A DNA stretch of 64,000 nucleotides, taken from assembly GCF_004327285.1 (NCBI RefSeq), contig NZ_QJUI01000002.1, forward strand, positions 62,001-126,000. Direction: 5' to 3'. The notes below the pieces were generated by a model. That model was not told the DNA's origin, did no database searches, and was given only the letters and a program-made list of their open reading frames with translations. This stretch comes from Phytopseudomonas daroniae. Lineage in GTDB: Bacteria > Pseudomonadota > Gammaproteobacteria > Pseudomonadales > Pseudomonadaceae. Of the stretch, positions 42,771-51,684 are shown piece by piece. Every line of letters starts with the position of its first letter. Position 1 is the stretch's first letter. The position numbers were made by a program, and so were the translations under genes.

Positions 42771-44987
42771 GTGCGTTCTTTCAGCCCCTGGCTGCAGCGG
42801 CCCGTCAGTGCTCTGGCGGCGCTGGCTGTCATGTTCATGCTGCTTCCCCTGATCAGCCGCTACGCACTGGGCTGGTCGCATCCCTACGGTTATCTCTCGG
42901 ATCTGGCCATCGGCAGCCTGTTGCTGTGGTTGGTACAACGCCGTGGCCTGCTGCTGGGTATTCCGTTGATTCTGGGCTGGGTGACGCTCAACCTCGGTAC
43001 CGTTGAATTGGTCAGCGCCGTGGGGCGCATGCCGGAGCCGACGGATCTGCATTACCTCACCGACGCGCAATTCATCAGCCACTCGACCCAGGGCGGCGGC
43101 CTCACTCATCCCTGGCTGGCTGCCGGGCTTATCGCGGTTTCCCTGGCATTTTTCATTCTCTTCGCCATCAGCCGCAAACACCGCGCCAGCAAAGCATCGC
43201 CAGCCTGGCTGCTGCTGCCGCTCGGCCTGTTCGCCGCCCATGGCATCTACCAGTACCGCAGCCCCAGCGAAGCGGATCAGTGGTTGCAATTCAACCTGCC
43301 GCACAAATGGCTGGCCGAAGGCATCAGCGCCGCTCAGCTCGACCTCGAGGACTGGCTCACCAAGGGCCAGCCGAACAGCCCGCCAGACGTGACCGGGCTG
43401 AACCGACTGGATATGGATGGCACTCCGCTGCTGAGCGAACCCGGCCGCGCGCGCAATGTATTGATCATCATCCTGGAAGGCATTCCCGGCGCCTATATCG
43501 CCGCCAGTCGCCGAGCCATCGGCAGCAGCTATCAAGCCGACCCGATGCCACGCCTGAGCCAATGGGCCGAGCGCGGCATGCTGACCAGCGATTACGTACT
43601 GCACGGCCACCAGACCATCCGCGGGCTCTATGCAATGCTCTGCGGCGACTACGACAAGCTCGCCTCGGGGACACCGAAAGGCATCGAGCTGCTGGCCAAT
43701 GCCGAGCGCAGCGCCCAGTGCCTGCCTGCTCAGTTGCGTGAACAGGGCTTCAGTACGCATTTCCTGCAGGGTGCCGGGCTGCGCTTCATGGCCAAGGATC
43801 AGATCATGCCGCGCATGGGTTTCGAAAAGACCCTGGGCCGCGACTGGTTCCGCAATACGCCCTACCTCGATTTCGCCTGGGGCATGGATGATCGAGCCTA
43901 CTTCGAAGGCGCGCTGACCTACGTCGATGGCCTGCGCGAGCAGAAGGCGCCCTGGATGCTGACCCTGCTGACCGTCGGCACCCATCAGCCCTACTCCGCC
44001 CCCACCGACTACCTCGACCGCTACCCCAACGCCAAACAGGCAGCCATCGCTTACCTCGACGACGCCATCGGTGAGTTCCTCGATGCGCTGGAGCAGCGTG
44101 GCGTGCTCGACGATACCCTGGTGGTGGTGACGTCCGACGAATCCCACGGCATCGAGAACGTGCGCCTGGCATCGGCCTGGGGCTTCAACCTGATGCTGGC
44201 TCCGGAGCAGGCTCAGTTGCCGTCGATCAAAGAAGGCGTCTACGGGCACGTCGACCTGACCGCTTCGATCCTCGACTACTTCGCCCTGCCGCTGCCGGCG
44301 GACATCGCCGGCCGCTCGATGCTGCGTGACTATCCCCAGGGCCGCGAGATCATTTCCTACACCAATGGCCTGCTGCGCGAGCACGATGGCCACGGCACAC
44401 TCACCGAATGCAACTTCCAGCAGGTCTGTCGGCGCTATGCCAGCCCAGGGTTCATTGCCGATCATGCGCAATACCTGGGCCGCGTCAGCGGCAAGCCGGC
44501 ACGCCTGGTGAGCCAGCGTGCCGAGTTGCTGGATCGTTCCCTGAGCGATGGTCAGGGCAATCAGTTGCTGCAGTTCGCCAGTAACGAGCGCATCCGCCTG
44601 CGTACCACCCCGGGCGACGACTGGGCCGACAACCTGATTGGCGCCCAGTACCTGGAACTGCCGAAGGGCACGCAGACAACGGTGACCCTGAAGATCAATG
44701 CGCTGAAGATGGCGGAGTCAGGCGCTACGCTGCGCCTGAAGACCAAGGAATTCGACCGCGATGTGCTGATCAACATCCCGGAGATTCCGCTCCTGAAGGA
44801 AGGTCAACCGCTGGAGCTCAGCTTCGCGTTCGACAACCTCGACACGCGCAAGGCGTTTTCCTTCCACCTGGTGGGTGAAGGTAAAGGCTCCATCGAAATC
44901 ACCGATTTCAGTGTCGAGACCCGGCCGATGGAAGCCGAACTGCTGGCGGCTCAGGCAGAGAAAAAAAATGCCGAACTGGCGCAGTGA
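42771..44987 (+). CDS. LTA synthase-type membrane sulfatase family protein
   Basis: 738 aa from a GTG start with AGGA upstream. The first 160 residues hold four or five transmembrane helices. The large alkaline-phosphatase/sulfatase domain faces the periplasm. Metal-site residues can be traced: NVLIIILEGIPGAYI, the nucleophile Thr in VLHGHQTIRGLYAMLCGD, LTVGTHQPY and TSDESHGIENV. A C-terminal beta domain (about 600-730) follows. Gram-negative members transfer phosphoethanolamine or phosphoglycerol to surface glycans; which applies here is unknown. No glycan cluster is adjacent. Confidence 0.9.
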   Translation: MRSFSPWLQRPVSALAALAVMFMLLPLISRYALGWSHPYGYLSDLAIGSLLLWLVQRRGLLLGIPLILGWVTLNLGTVELVSAVGRMPEPTDLHYLTDAQFISHSTQGGGLTHPWLAAGLIAVSLAFFILFAISRKHRASKASPAWLLLPLGLFAAHGIYQYRSPSEADQWLQFNLPHKWLAEGISAAQLDLEDWLTKGQPNSPPDVTGLNRLDMDGTPLLSEPGRARNVLIIILEGIPGAYIAASRRAIGSSYQADPMPRLSQWAERGMLTSDYVLHGHQTIRGLYAMLCGDYDKLASGTPKGIELLANAERSAQCLPAQLREQGFSTHFLQGAGLRFMAKDQIMPRMGFEKTLGRDWFRNTPYLDFAWGMDDRAYFEGALTYVDGLREQKAPWMLTLLTVGTHQPYSAPTDYLDRYPNAKQAAIAYLDDAIGEFLDALEQRGVLDDTLVVVTSDESHGIENVRLASAWGFNLMLAPEQAQLPSIKEGVYGHVDLTASILDYFALPLPADIAGRSMLRDYPQGREIISYTNGLLREHDGHGTLTECNFQQVCRRYASPGFIADHAQYLGRVSGKPARLVSQRAELLDRSLSDGQGNQLLQFASNERIRLRTTPGDDWADNLIGAQYLELPKGTQTTVTLKINALKMAESGATLRLKTKEFDRDVLINIPEIPLLKEGQPLELSFAFDNLDTRKAFSFHLVGEGKGSIEITDFSVETRPMEAELLAAQAEKKNAELAQ

Positions 44988-45003
44988 GTCACACTCACTG
45001 CGC

Positions 45004-45078
45004 TCAGTAGATCGCGTAACGCCATTCGATCTCGGCATGTTCGCCACGCACGGGTAGTAGGCGGTGGCGGGAACACAT
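45004..45078 (-). CDS. Possible micro-protein, 24 aa, in frame downstream of the 45151 gene
   Basis: ATG at 45078 with GGAG six bases upstream encodes MCSRHRLLPVRGEHAEIEWR plus YAIY before TGA. The frame is open back to the stop of the preceding gene (45151-45153) and upstream reads CRVCLRLESVMCSRH, with a C-x-x-C. It could be a separate micro-ORF or a remnant of a longer C-terminus lost by a stop mutation. Conservation in relatives would decide. Confidence 0.3.
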   Translation of the reverse strand: MCSRHRLLPVRGEHAEIEWRYAIY

Positions 45079-45150
45079 CACGCTCTCCAGGCGCAGGCAC
45101 ACCCTGCATCTGCGCCGTGGTTCACGCGCCAGCGCGACGGATACTCGTGC

Positions 45151-45558
45151 TCAGACCAGCGCCTCCCGCGGGGCCAAGCCGTCGAACACATCTGCCGTCA
45201 ACACATCCAGACCGTGCCGATCGAGCACCTCACGAGGATGCTCTTCGCCGGGGAAGGTACTGTCGATCATGCTCAGCAGTTGAGAGCCGCGCGGGGTAAG
45301 AATGTAGTTTTCACCGTTGCCACCCTCAGCTTCCGGGCGTGGCTCGATGAAGCCGCCACCGAGCAGCGTGGCTTCGTATTGATCGGCCTGCGCCTTGAGC
45401 CCGTCGATATTGCGCACATCCTGCCCGGCCTGTTGTAGCGCCTCGGCCAGTTCCTCGGCGCAGCGGCGCGGCACGAACGCCTGGCCTGCGCTGTTCTGCA
45501 CCTCGTGCAACATACGCTCGATAAGATCCCAGTTATGGGTTTGGGTCTGAGTCGTCAT
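45151..45558 (-). CDS. DUF2513-like winged-helix protein, 135 aa
   Basis: The ATG at 45558 (MTTQTQTHNWDLIERML) has GGGAGA upstream; the longer frame to 45612 is less likely. The order NWDLIERMLHEVQN, a central helix with YEATLLGGGFIEP, then NYILTPRGSQLLSMID resembles the DUF2513/MarR-like winged-helix layout (recognition helix followed by an LT-x-x-G wing). That resemblance is by eye. It has no signal peptide. It may be a small DNA-binding or phage-type regulator. It is divergent from the subtilase gene. Confidence 0.75.
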   Translation of the reverse strand: MTTQTQTHNWDLIERMLHEVQNSAGQAFVPRRCAEELAEALQQAGQDVRNIDGLKAQADQYEATLLGGGFIEPRPEAEGGNGENYILTPRGSQLLSMIDSTFPGEEHPREVLDRHGLDVLTADVFDGLAPREALV

Positions 45559-45740
45559 GTCATCATCTCCCATCACTCTGGCACCCGATGGGATATCGGG
45601 TACAGCGCCCACAGGGGCCTATAACGTTGTGAACCGCTGCACTTGGCAAGGTTCGCCCTATCTATCTGCCAAAACATGCCCTGAACCAAGGGCAAACGGC
45701 GCAAGTCTGAGGCGAATCCCCCGCACAAAGGACTCCCCCC

Positions 45741-47516
45741 ATGCTCCGCCGGCCACCGCTGCGCCCCGTTCTCAGCGCTCTGCTCCTGGCGGCCGTCGCA
45801 CCGTCGGTGCTGGCGGCCGAACCGCTGCGGCTCAAGCATCTGTACCGCTGCGAAGACATGCTGGATCGCCAGCGCCAGACCTTCTGCCTGGACACACGCG
45901 GCATGGCGAGCGGCGATCTGCAAGTGCTGCTCGATGGCAAACCGCTGCCCGCCAATGCAGTCGACAGGCGCGATGGCCTGCGTATCAGCCTCGACAACGA
46001 CCGCTACCGCAGCGGCCCGCTATGGTTGCAACAGGGCGACGCCGTCAGTAACCCGGTATGGCTGTCCATGGCGGGAAGCCATGTATTGGCTGCCAAGCCC
46101 GGTGAAGTGGCCAGGAACATGGATGGCCTGAACACCTACATCGATCTGGTCAGCGTGGTCATCGAGGAAGACGCTCAGGGCCTCGATACGGCCAAGGCGC
46201 TGGCGAAGAAATACGGTGCCGAAGTGGTCGGCGCGATTCCACCGCTCAATACCTTCCAGTTGCGCCTGCCCGCCAAGGATCTGATCCAGCGTGATGCCCT
46301 GGTGCTGCGCCTGGGCAGCGAGCTGAGCGTCGATGCCGTGGTGATCGAGGAATCCTCTGCCGAGGAACAGGAAGCACCTGCAGGCGAATCCGCGGATGAT
46401 CATCTCGACGAAGAGGAATGGACGGCGAACCGTTTTCTCGATGCGGTGAATTACTACCAACGGCGCATTCCGTCGAAGCGTTCGCCTATCGAAACCAAAC
46501 CCGTGCGCATCGGGCTGATCGAACGCGACGTCGACTTCGACGCCCCTGACTTCAAGGACTACCTTGGCGCTGCCGAACGCAAGGACAATACACCCCACAC
46601 GCGGCTGTACAGCCGCGACGCCGACAAACCGGACGGCCATGGCACCACCGTCGCCGGTATTCTCGCCGCACGCTGGGATGAAGGCGGCAACACCGGCTTC
46701 CTGCGTGGCCTAGACGGCGCAGGCCCGGGCTTCGAGGTGATCGTCGACCGCAATTCGGATGCCGGCATCACCGCCAACATCGCCGCCTCGGTCAACCTGG
46801 TAGAAGACGGCGTGCGAGTATTGAACTGGAGCTGGGGTATTCACCGCGTCGGCGCCAGGAACATCCATGGCGACGAGATCGACTCGCTGGTGCGCTCCGG
46901 CGTGGCGATGAGCGGTTACGAGGAGCTGCTGGAAGAGTTCTTCCTGTGGTTGCGCCGCGAACACCCGGATGTGGTGGTGGTCAACTCCGCCGGCAACGGT
47001 GCGTCCTACTCCGGTGCCGACGATTACCGCCTACCCTCCTCCTTCATCACCGAACAGTTGTTCGTGGTCGGCGGCCACCAGCGCAGCGACCACCAAGACG
47101 TGGCAGTGAGCGACCCGGCTTACGTTACCCCACGCAGTTCCTCGAACGTCGACACCCGTGTCGACATCACCGCAGCGGCCTGCGTGCGCGCCTCCACTGC
47201 CGATGAAAACCGACAGGGCAGCGTGCATTGCGGCACCTCCTACGCCACGCCACTGGTGGCCGGCGTGGTCGCGGCGCTGATGTCGATCAACCCCGAGCTG
47301 CATCCGGATCAATTGCGCATGCTGCTGCGTCGCAGTGCCATGACCATCGGTGAGGAGTTCGACTTCGAGCCCGCCGATGCCGATGACCTGACCGCGCCCA
47401 TTCTGCCGTCCGAGCGCGATTTCAACATGAACGACAAGGACATCGGCCGCTCGGCTCGGCTGGATATTCAGAAGGCACTGGATCTGACGGTCAGAAGCCT
47501 GGATCGGGCGAGATGA
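45741..47516 (+). CDS. S8 family serine peptidase (subtilase) with Glu at the expected catalytic Asp
   Basis: Exported 591-aa protein. A signal peptide (about 1-25, cleavage at VLAAEP) and a long N-terminal pro-region (to about 235) precede the peptidase domain. His is in KPDGHGTTVAGIL (H300), Asn in VVVVNSAGNG and Ser in CGTSYATPLVAGVVA (S500). Where the first motif is expected (IAVIDTGVD) it reads IGLIERDVDFD, so the catalytic Asp is replaced by E261, unless D263 substitutes. It may be a weak or specialised protease. It is followed after 84 bp by a small secreted protein gene. Confidence 0.88.
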   Translation: MLRRPPLRPVLSALLLAAVAPSVLAAEPLRLKHLYRCEDMLDRQRQTFCLDTRGMASGDLQVLLDGKPLPANAVDRRDGLRISLDNDRYRSGPLWLQQGDAVSNPVWLSMAGSHVLAAKPGEVARNMDGLNTYIDLVSVVIEEDAQGLDTAKALAKKYGAEVVGAIPPLNTFQLRLPAKDLIQRDALVLRLGSELSVDAVVIEESSAEEQEAPAGESADDHLDEEEWTANRFLDAVNYYQRRIPSKRSPIETKPVRIGLIERDVDFDAPDFKDYLGAAERKDNTPHTRLYSRDADKPDGHGTTVAGILAARWDEGGNTGFLRGLDGAGPGFEVIVDRNSDAGITANIAASVNLVEDGVRVLNWSWGIHRVGARNIHGDEIDSLVRSGVAMSGYEELLEEFFLWLRREHPDVVVVNSAGNGASYSGADDYRLPSSFITEQLFVVGGHQRSDHQDVAVSDPAYVTPRSSSNVDTRVDITAAACVRASTADENRQGSVHCGTSYATPLVAGVVAALMSINPELHPDQLRMLLRRSAMTIGEEFDFEPADADDLTAPILPSERDFNMNDKDIGRSARLDIQKALDLTVRSLDRAR

Positions 47517-47600
47517 TACGTCGGGCAAAAGCCTGAACCTTCACGCTGAGCGGGCACTCAACCGCACAGCCATGCCCGTACCAAGCGTGAGGAATTGAGC

Positions 47601-47891
47601 ATGATCAAGCATATCGCGCCACTCTGCGGCCTGGCCCTGGCCCTCTACGGCGTTGGCCAGGCGCAGGCCTGCACTGCCGACGAAGCCGCCGCCAAAGCAC
47701 AGGAGCTGGCGGCCAAAGTCGAGGAAATCACCCAGCGCGATCCCGAGCGGGCCGCGTTGCTGCGTCAGGAACTCAAGGAAGCAGAGCCGCAGACCGAAGC
47801 CGAGAAGCTCGGCACCGATTGCGATGCGTACGACCAGCGTCTGCGCGAACTCGAAGAGATCGGCGGCGAGATCGAGGAGCAGGTGGAGTGA
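47601..47891 (+). CDS. Small secreted coiled-coil protein, 96 aa
   Basis: ATG at 47601 with AGGA upstream. Signal peptide MIKHIAPLCGLALALYGVG ends at AQA-C (about residue 25). The mature part is short, acidic and coiled-coil-like (DEAAAKAQELAAKVEEITQR, LLRQELKEAEPQTEAEKL), with two Cys (CTADEA and LGTDCDAY) that may form a disulfide. It could be translated with the upstream subtilase, perhaps as a substrate or partner. This is inference; no known family is recognised. Confidence 0.8.
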   Translation: MIKHIAPLCGLALALYGVGQAQACTADEAAAKAQELAAKVEEITQRDPERAALLRQELKEAEPQTEAEKLGTDCDAYDQRLRELEEIGGEIEEQVE

Positions 47892-47944
47892 GGCTGGCAC
47901 CGACAGTCGCGGCATGAAACGCGCCCGCCGGTACCCCGAGCGGA

Positions 47945-49297
47945 TCAGGCGTCGGTGGAAGGCGTCTTGCGCTTGAGTGGCGCCAGGCCGTCCTGGCTGA
48001 CCAGGGTCGGTGCGTCGCTCTTCGGCTTGTTCACCGTATTGCGTTTGGCCGGGGTTTTCGCCGCTGGCTTCTTGGCGATCTTCTTGCCGGTCTTCGGGTC
48101 GACCTTTTTCTTCTTGGGGCCGGCTGCCTTGCCGGACGCCTTGAGATTCTTCGGCCCCTGATAGCTGCCCTTGAGTTCCTTGATGCTGCGACGTTCGAAG
48201 CGCTGCTTGAGGTAGCGCTCGATGCTCGACATCAGGTTCCAGTCGCTATGGGTGATCAGCGAGATCGCCAACCCTTCGCTACCGGCACGGCCGGTTCGCC
48301 CGACGCGGTGCACGTAATCGTCACCGGAGCGTGGCATGTCGAAGTTGATCACCAGATCCAGACCGTCGACATCCAGGCCGCGGGCGGCCACGTCGGTGGC
48401 CACCAGCACTTTCACCGCGCCCTGACGCAGGCGGTCGATGGCCAGCTTGCGATCCTTCTGATCCTTCTCGCCGTGCAGTACGAAGGTCTTGAATTCCTTG
48501 GCCACCAGCTTGCCGTACAGGCGGTCGGCCTGGGCGCGGGTGTTGGTGAAGATGATTGCCTTGTCGTAGGTCTCGTTGCTCAGCAGCCACTCGACCAACT
48601 GTTCCTTGTGGTAGTTGTGGTCGGCGGTGATGATCTGCTGGCGCGTGCCCTCGGCCAATTCGCTGACCCGGTTGAGCTGCAGGTGCAGCGGGTCGCGCAA
48701 GACCTTGGCGACCACTTCACGCAGGCCGGCACCGCCGCTGGTGGCGGAGAACAACAGGGTCTGATGCGCGTTGCCACAGAGTTCCGCCAGACGCTGCACG
48801 TCTTCGGCGAAGCCCATGTCGAGCATACGGTCGGCTTCGTCCAGCACCAGCATTTCCACGTCTTCGAACAGCAGGTTGCCAGCGTTGGCATGCTCGATCA
48901 GGCGGCCTGGGGTACCGATCAGGATGTCGATCTTGCGCAGCACGGCGGCCTGCACCTTGAAGTCTTCGCCGCCCGTCACCAGACCGGCCTTGAGGAAGGT
49001 GTACTGGGCGAAGCGCTCGACTTCCTTGAGGGTCTGCTGGGCCAGCTCGCGGGTCGGCAGCAGGATCAGCGCACGCACGCTCAGGCGCGCCTTGGAATTG
49101 CCGTCACCGAGCAGGCGATGAAGCATCGGCAGCACGAAGGCGGCGGTCTTGCCGCTGCCGGTCTGGGCGGTTACGCGCAGATCCTTGCCCTGCAGCGCAG
49201 GCGGAATCGCTGCCACCTGCACCGGAGTCGGCTCGACGAAATTAAGCTCGGCCACGGCTTTGAGCAGGCGTTCATGCAAGGCAAATTGGGCAAACAC
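47945..49297 (-). CDS. DEAD-box ATP-dependent RNA helicase
   Basis: 450-aa cytoplasmic RNA helicase. All motifs are present: Q motif with FVEPTPVQVAAIPPALQ, Walker A AQTGSGKT, PTRELAQQ, IGTPGRLIEH, DEAD (VLDEADRMLDMGF), SAT, and the second RecA domain with FTNTRAQADRLYGKL, VATDVAARGLDVDGLDLVIN and HRVGRTGRAG. The C-terminal about 75 residues are Lys/Ala/Pro-rich (KKKKVDPKTGKKIAKKP) and likely bind RNA. The type is like SrmB/RhlE, used in ribosome assembly and cold adaptation. Which E. coli counterpart it equals cannot be told here. Confidence 0.95.
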   Translation of the reverse strand: MFAQFALHERLLKAVAELNFVEPTPVQVAAIPPALQGKDLRVTAQTGSGKTAAFVLPMLHRLLGDGNSKARLSVRALILLPTRELAQQTLKEVERFAQYTFLKAGLVTGGEDFKVQAAVLRKIDILIGTPGRLIEHANAGNLLFEDVEMLVLDEADRMLDMGFAEDVQRLAELCGNAHQTLLFSATSGGAGLREVVAKVLRDPLHLQLNRVSELAEGTRQQIITADHNYHKEQLVEWLLSNETYDKAIIFTNTRAQADRLYGKLVAKEFKTFVLHGEKDQKDRKLAIDRLRQGAVKVLVATDVAARGLDVDGLDLVINFDMPRSGDDYVHRVGRTGRAGSEGLAISLITHSDWNLMSSIERYLKQRFERRSIKELKGSYQGPKNLKASGKAAGPKKKKVDPKTGKKIAKKPAAKTPAKRNTVNKPKSDAPTLVSQDGLAPLKRKTPSTDA

Positions 49298-49394
49298 GGG
49301 GCAAACCTCGATGCAAATGTTAAATCAGCCGTATAGGTTACCGCGTTCGCGCCCTGGGGCCGAATGCTTTCTCCACCCGGGTGTTTGAAAGCTG

Positions 49395-50297
49395 TCAGAT
49401 GGGTGGGCGCATGCGCCGTTGCTTGATCAGCAAACGCCCGCTATCCCAGCCCACCAGCACCACCGCCAGCCAGATCGGCAGGTAGGTGAGGAACTGGCTG
49501 GAATCGAACCGCTCGCCCAGGAAGACCAGGCTGACCATGAACAGCAGCACCGGCTCCACGTAACTGAGGATGCCGAACAGGCCCAACGGCAGTAACCGTG
49601 ACGACGCCATCATCGCTGCCAGGGCGATGGTGCCCAGCAGCGCCATGCCCGGCACCAGCCACCACAGTCGCGGAAACTCGCCGAACGCGTCATCCGGCGC
49701 CCACTGCAGGATCAGCCAGATGGCCAGGGGTGCCAGCACCAGCATTTCCAGGATCAGGCCGGACAGCGCATCCAGGCGCATCCAGCGGCGCAGCATGAAA
49801 TACGGCGGATAGCCCAATGCGGTAACCAGCGTCACCCAGGAAAATGCCTGGGAACGCCACAGCTCATGCAGCACACCGGCGAAGGCGCAGGCGACTGCGA
49901 TTTTCTGCAAGGGACGCAGACGCTCGCCATAGAACACCCTGCCGACCAGCACCATGGCCAGCGGCAACAGGAAATAGCCCAGCGAAACATCCAGCATGTG
50001 CCCGGTCAGCGGTGCCCACACGAACAGGAACCACTGCACGCCAATCAGCGCGGCCGAAAGCGGCAAGGCGGCCAGCAGCAATGGCTCGTTGCGCAGGCGC
50101 TGCAGCACGGCGAGCAACACCGGCCACTGACGCAATACGGTGACCAGCAGCAATACCGCCGGAACCGACCAGAGCACGCGCTGGGCGAACACCTGCCAAC
50201 CGTCCAGCGGGGTGAGCATCTGCACGTAGCCGGGGATCAGAGCGAACAGGATCGAGGCGCTGACAGAGAGCACCACACCACGTCCGGAAAGCGTCAT
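49395..50297 (-). CDS. rarD: RarD-type EamA transporter
   Basis: 300 aa from the ATG at 50297 (MTLSGRGVVLSVSASILFAL). About ten transmembrane helices carry two EamA halves. The RarD signature is present: FALIPGYVQMLTPLDGWQVFAQR, LIGVQWFLFVWAPLTGHMLDVS and LGYFLLPLAMVLVGRVFYGERLRPLQ. RarD proteins were described as chloramphenicol-sensitivity proteins, and their transport substrate is unknown. A longer in-frame extension upstream overlaps the azoreductase region and is discarded. Terminated somewhere in the gap before the helicase gene. Confidence 0.9.
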   Translation of the reverse strand: MTLSGRGVVLSVSASILFALIPGYVQMLTPLDGWQVFAQRVLWSVPAVLLLVTVLRQWPVLLAVLQRLRNEPLLLAALPLSAALIGVQWFLFVWAPLTGHMLDVSLGYFLLPLAMVLVGRVFYGERLRPLQKIAVACAFAGVLHELWRSQAFSWVTLVTALGYPPYFMLRRWMRLDALSGLILEMLVLAPLAIWLILQWAPDDAFGEFPRLWWLVPGMALLGTIALAAMMASSRLLPLGLFGILSYVEPVLLFMVSLVFLGERFDSSQFLTYLPIWLAVVLVGWDSGRLLIKQRRMRPPI

Positions 50298-50480
50298 CAC
50301 GCACCTCGAAGGAAAGAAAGCCAGCCGCGTTTTCAGCCTATCAGTTGCCCTGAGAAGGCGACGCCGAGACGGCGCAGGCAGATACGTCAGCGCCGTTGCG
50401 CGAACGGCGGCGCACCATAACGGTTCAGCGCACGGCAAACAATCACCTGCTCCTGTCCGCCTGAATCCCAGGCAAAAAAA

Positions 50481-50502
50481 GGGAATCGGCGAGGCGATTC
50501 CC
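50481..50502 (-). terminator. Intrinsic terminator of azoR
   Basis: GGGAATCG (50481-50488) pairs with CGATTCCC (50495-50502) around GCGAGG, extended by CCAGG/CCTGG outside the A7 run. Read on the minus strand the stem is followed by TTTTTTT. It lies 45 bp after the azoreductase stop. Confidence 0.92.
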
Positions 50503-50547
50503 TGGAAAGCCGCACCCAGGAGCACCGGGTACGAATGGAGACTGGAG

Positions 50548-51147
50548 TCAGATGACCTGAGTGAGGCGCAGCTCGGCGGCTTCCAGCCCCTTGGCCATGA
50601 ATTCGGCTCCCAGGTTGAGGCCCTCGGCATGAATGAAGGTAACGTCGTGGATGCCCATGAAAGCCAATACCTGGCGCAGATAAGGCTCCTGATGATCCTG
50701 GCTGCCGCCCGCGTAGATACCACCGCGGGCTGTAAGCACGAAAGCGCGCTTGCCATGCAGCAAGCCCTGAGGGCCGTTTTCGCTGTAACGGAAGGTCGCC
50801 CCGGCACGCAGCACATGGTCGAACCAGGCCTTGAGCGTGCTGGGAATGGCGAAGTTGTACATCGGCGCAGCCAGCACCAGCACATCGGCCGCCAGTAGCT
50901 CGTCGATCAGCCCATTGGCGCGCTGCAACGCCGCACACTCGGCCGCGCCATGGCTTTCAGCAGGCTGCGTCCAGGCGTTGAGCAAGGTGCCATCGAGATG
51001 GGGCAGCGGCTCGACGCCCAGATCACGACGGCAGATACGATCGCTCGGGCGCCCCTCGCACCAGCGCGCCAGAAAGCGCTCGGTCAGTTGTCGTGAAACC
51101 GAACCATGCTGACGCGCACTGCTTTCAATCACCAGTAGCTGGGCCAT
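50548..51147 (-). CDS. azoR: FMN-dependent NADH-azoreductase
   Basis: 199 aa from the ATG at 51147 (MAQLLVIESSARQHGSVSR); an upstream frame to 51231 is unlikely. The flavodoxin-like fold binds FMN through SSARQHGSVSRQLTERF, APMYNFAIPSTLKAWFDHVL and TARGGIYAGG. The enzyme reduces azo dyes and quinones using NADH and protects against electrophiles. In P. aeruginosa I recall a similar gene (azoR3) beside the same LysR-hydrolase-ppiA group. An AT-rich 146-bp upstream region may hold the control site, possibly of the LysR regulator at 51685. Confidence 0.93.
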   Translation of the reverse strand: MAQLLVIESSARQHGSVSRQLTERFLARWCEGRPSDRICRRDLGVEPLPHLDGTLLNAWTQPAESHGAAECAALQRANGLIDELLAADVLVLAAPMYNFAIPSTLKAWFDHVLRAGATFRYSENGPQGLLHGKRAFVLTARGGIYAGGSQDHQEPYLRQVLAFMGIHDVTFIHAEGLNLGAEFMAKGLEAAELRLTQVI

Positions 51148-51293
51148 GGGTCGCTCCATCGATAGGCGGGTGTCAGACGATGGAGGCGAGACTAGATACA
51201 CGAGGTTCGATAATAAAGCGTAAATATCCACCGCTAAATATCGACGAAGTTGATTTGTTTGGAAACACTCCCTAGGCTGCTCGGGGCTTCAGG

Positions 51294-51608
51294 TTACTGC
51301 GGCTCGCAGGTGAGCTGTACACGCAGGCGGATGATGCTGCGGGCGAATTTAACCGTCAGGTTGCCGCTCTGCCCGGCCGCCAGGTTCACGCTGCGGGTAC
51401 GCGGCGCTTCGGGGCCGTTGCGAAATACCGCTTTGCAGGAGGCAGCCGTTTCGCCGTAGTTCTGCACCAGCACCGCCGCCATGTTGTGGTCGATTTCCTG
51501 GGAGCTGGCCGACACTTCGGCACCATTGAGCTGCTTCTCCAGCTCGATGGGATAGGCCTGCGCTGCCAGTGGCAGCAAGGCGATCAGCGCACAATAGAGT
51601 TTTTTCAT
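51294..51608 (-). CDS. Small periplasmic protein, 104 aa
   Basis: ATG at 51608 (MKKLYCALIALLPLAAQAYP), a Sec signal peptide cleaved near residue 18. The mature part is a beta-rich single domain with a Cys pair (ASCKAVFRNG ... VQLTCEPQ) and a conserved-looking EIDHNMAAVLVQNYGETA. From memory similar proteins are mislabelled 3-phosphoglycerate kinase in some pseudomonad databases; there is no kinase motif here. Function unknown. It sits between azoR and the divergent LysR gene. Confidence 0.82.
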   Translation of the reverse strand: MKKLYCALIALLPLAAQAYPIELEKQLNGAEVSASSQEIDHNMAAVLVQNYGETAASCKAVFRNGPEAPRTRSVNLAAGQSGNLTVKFARSIIRLRVQLTCEPQ

Positions 51609-51684
51609 GTCCAGCCTCCAACGGTGGGCTGTCAGTTTAGGGCCAGTACCCTGCCTGTGCACAGGGACTGGTGAAGGAGATGAG

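Noticed and set aside
42744..44471. 575-codon minus-strand frame opposite the LTA-synthase-type gene
   Set aside because: Antisense shadow; the plus-strand sulfatase has full catalytic motifs.
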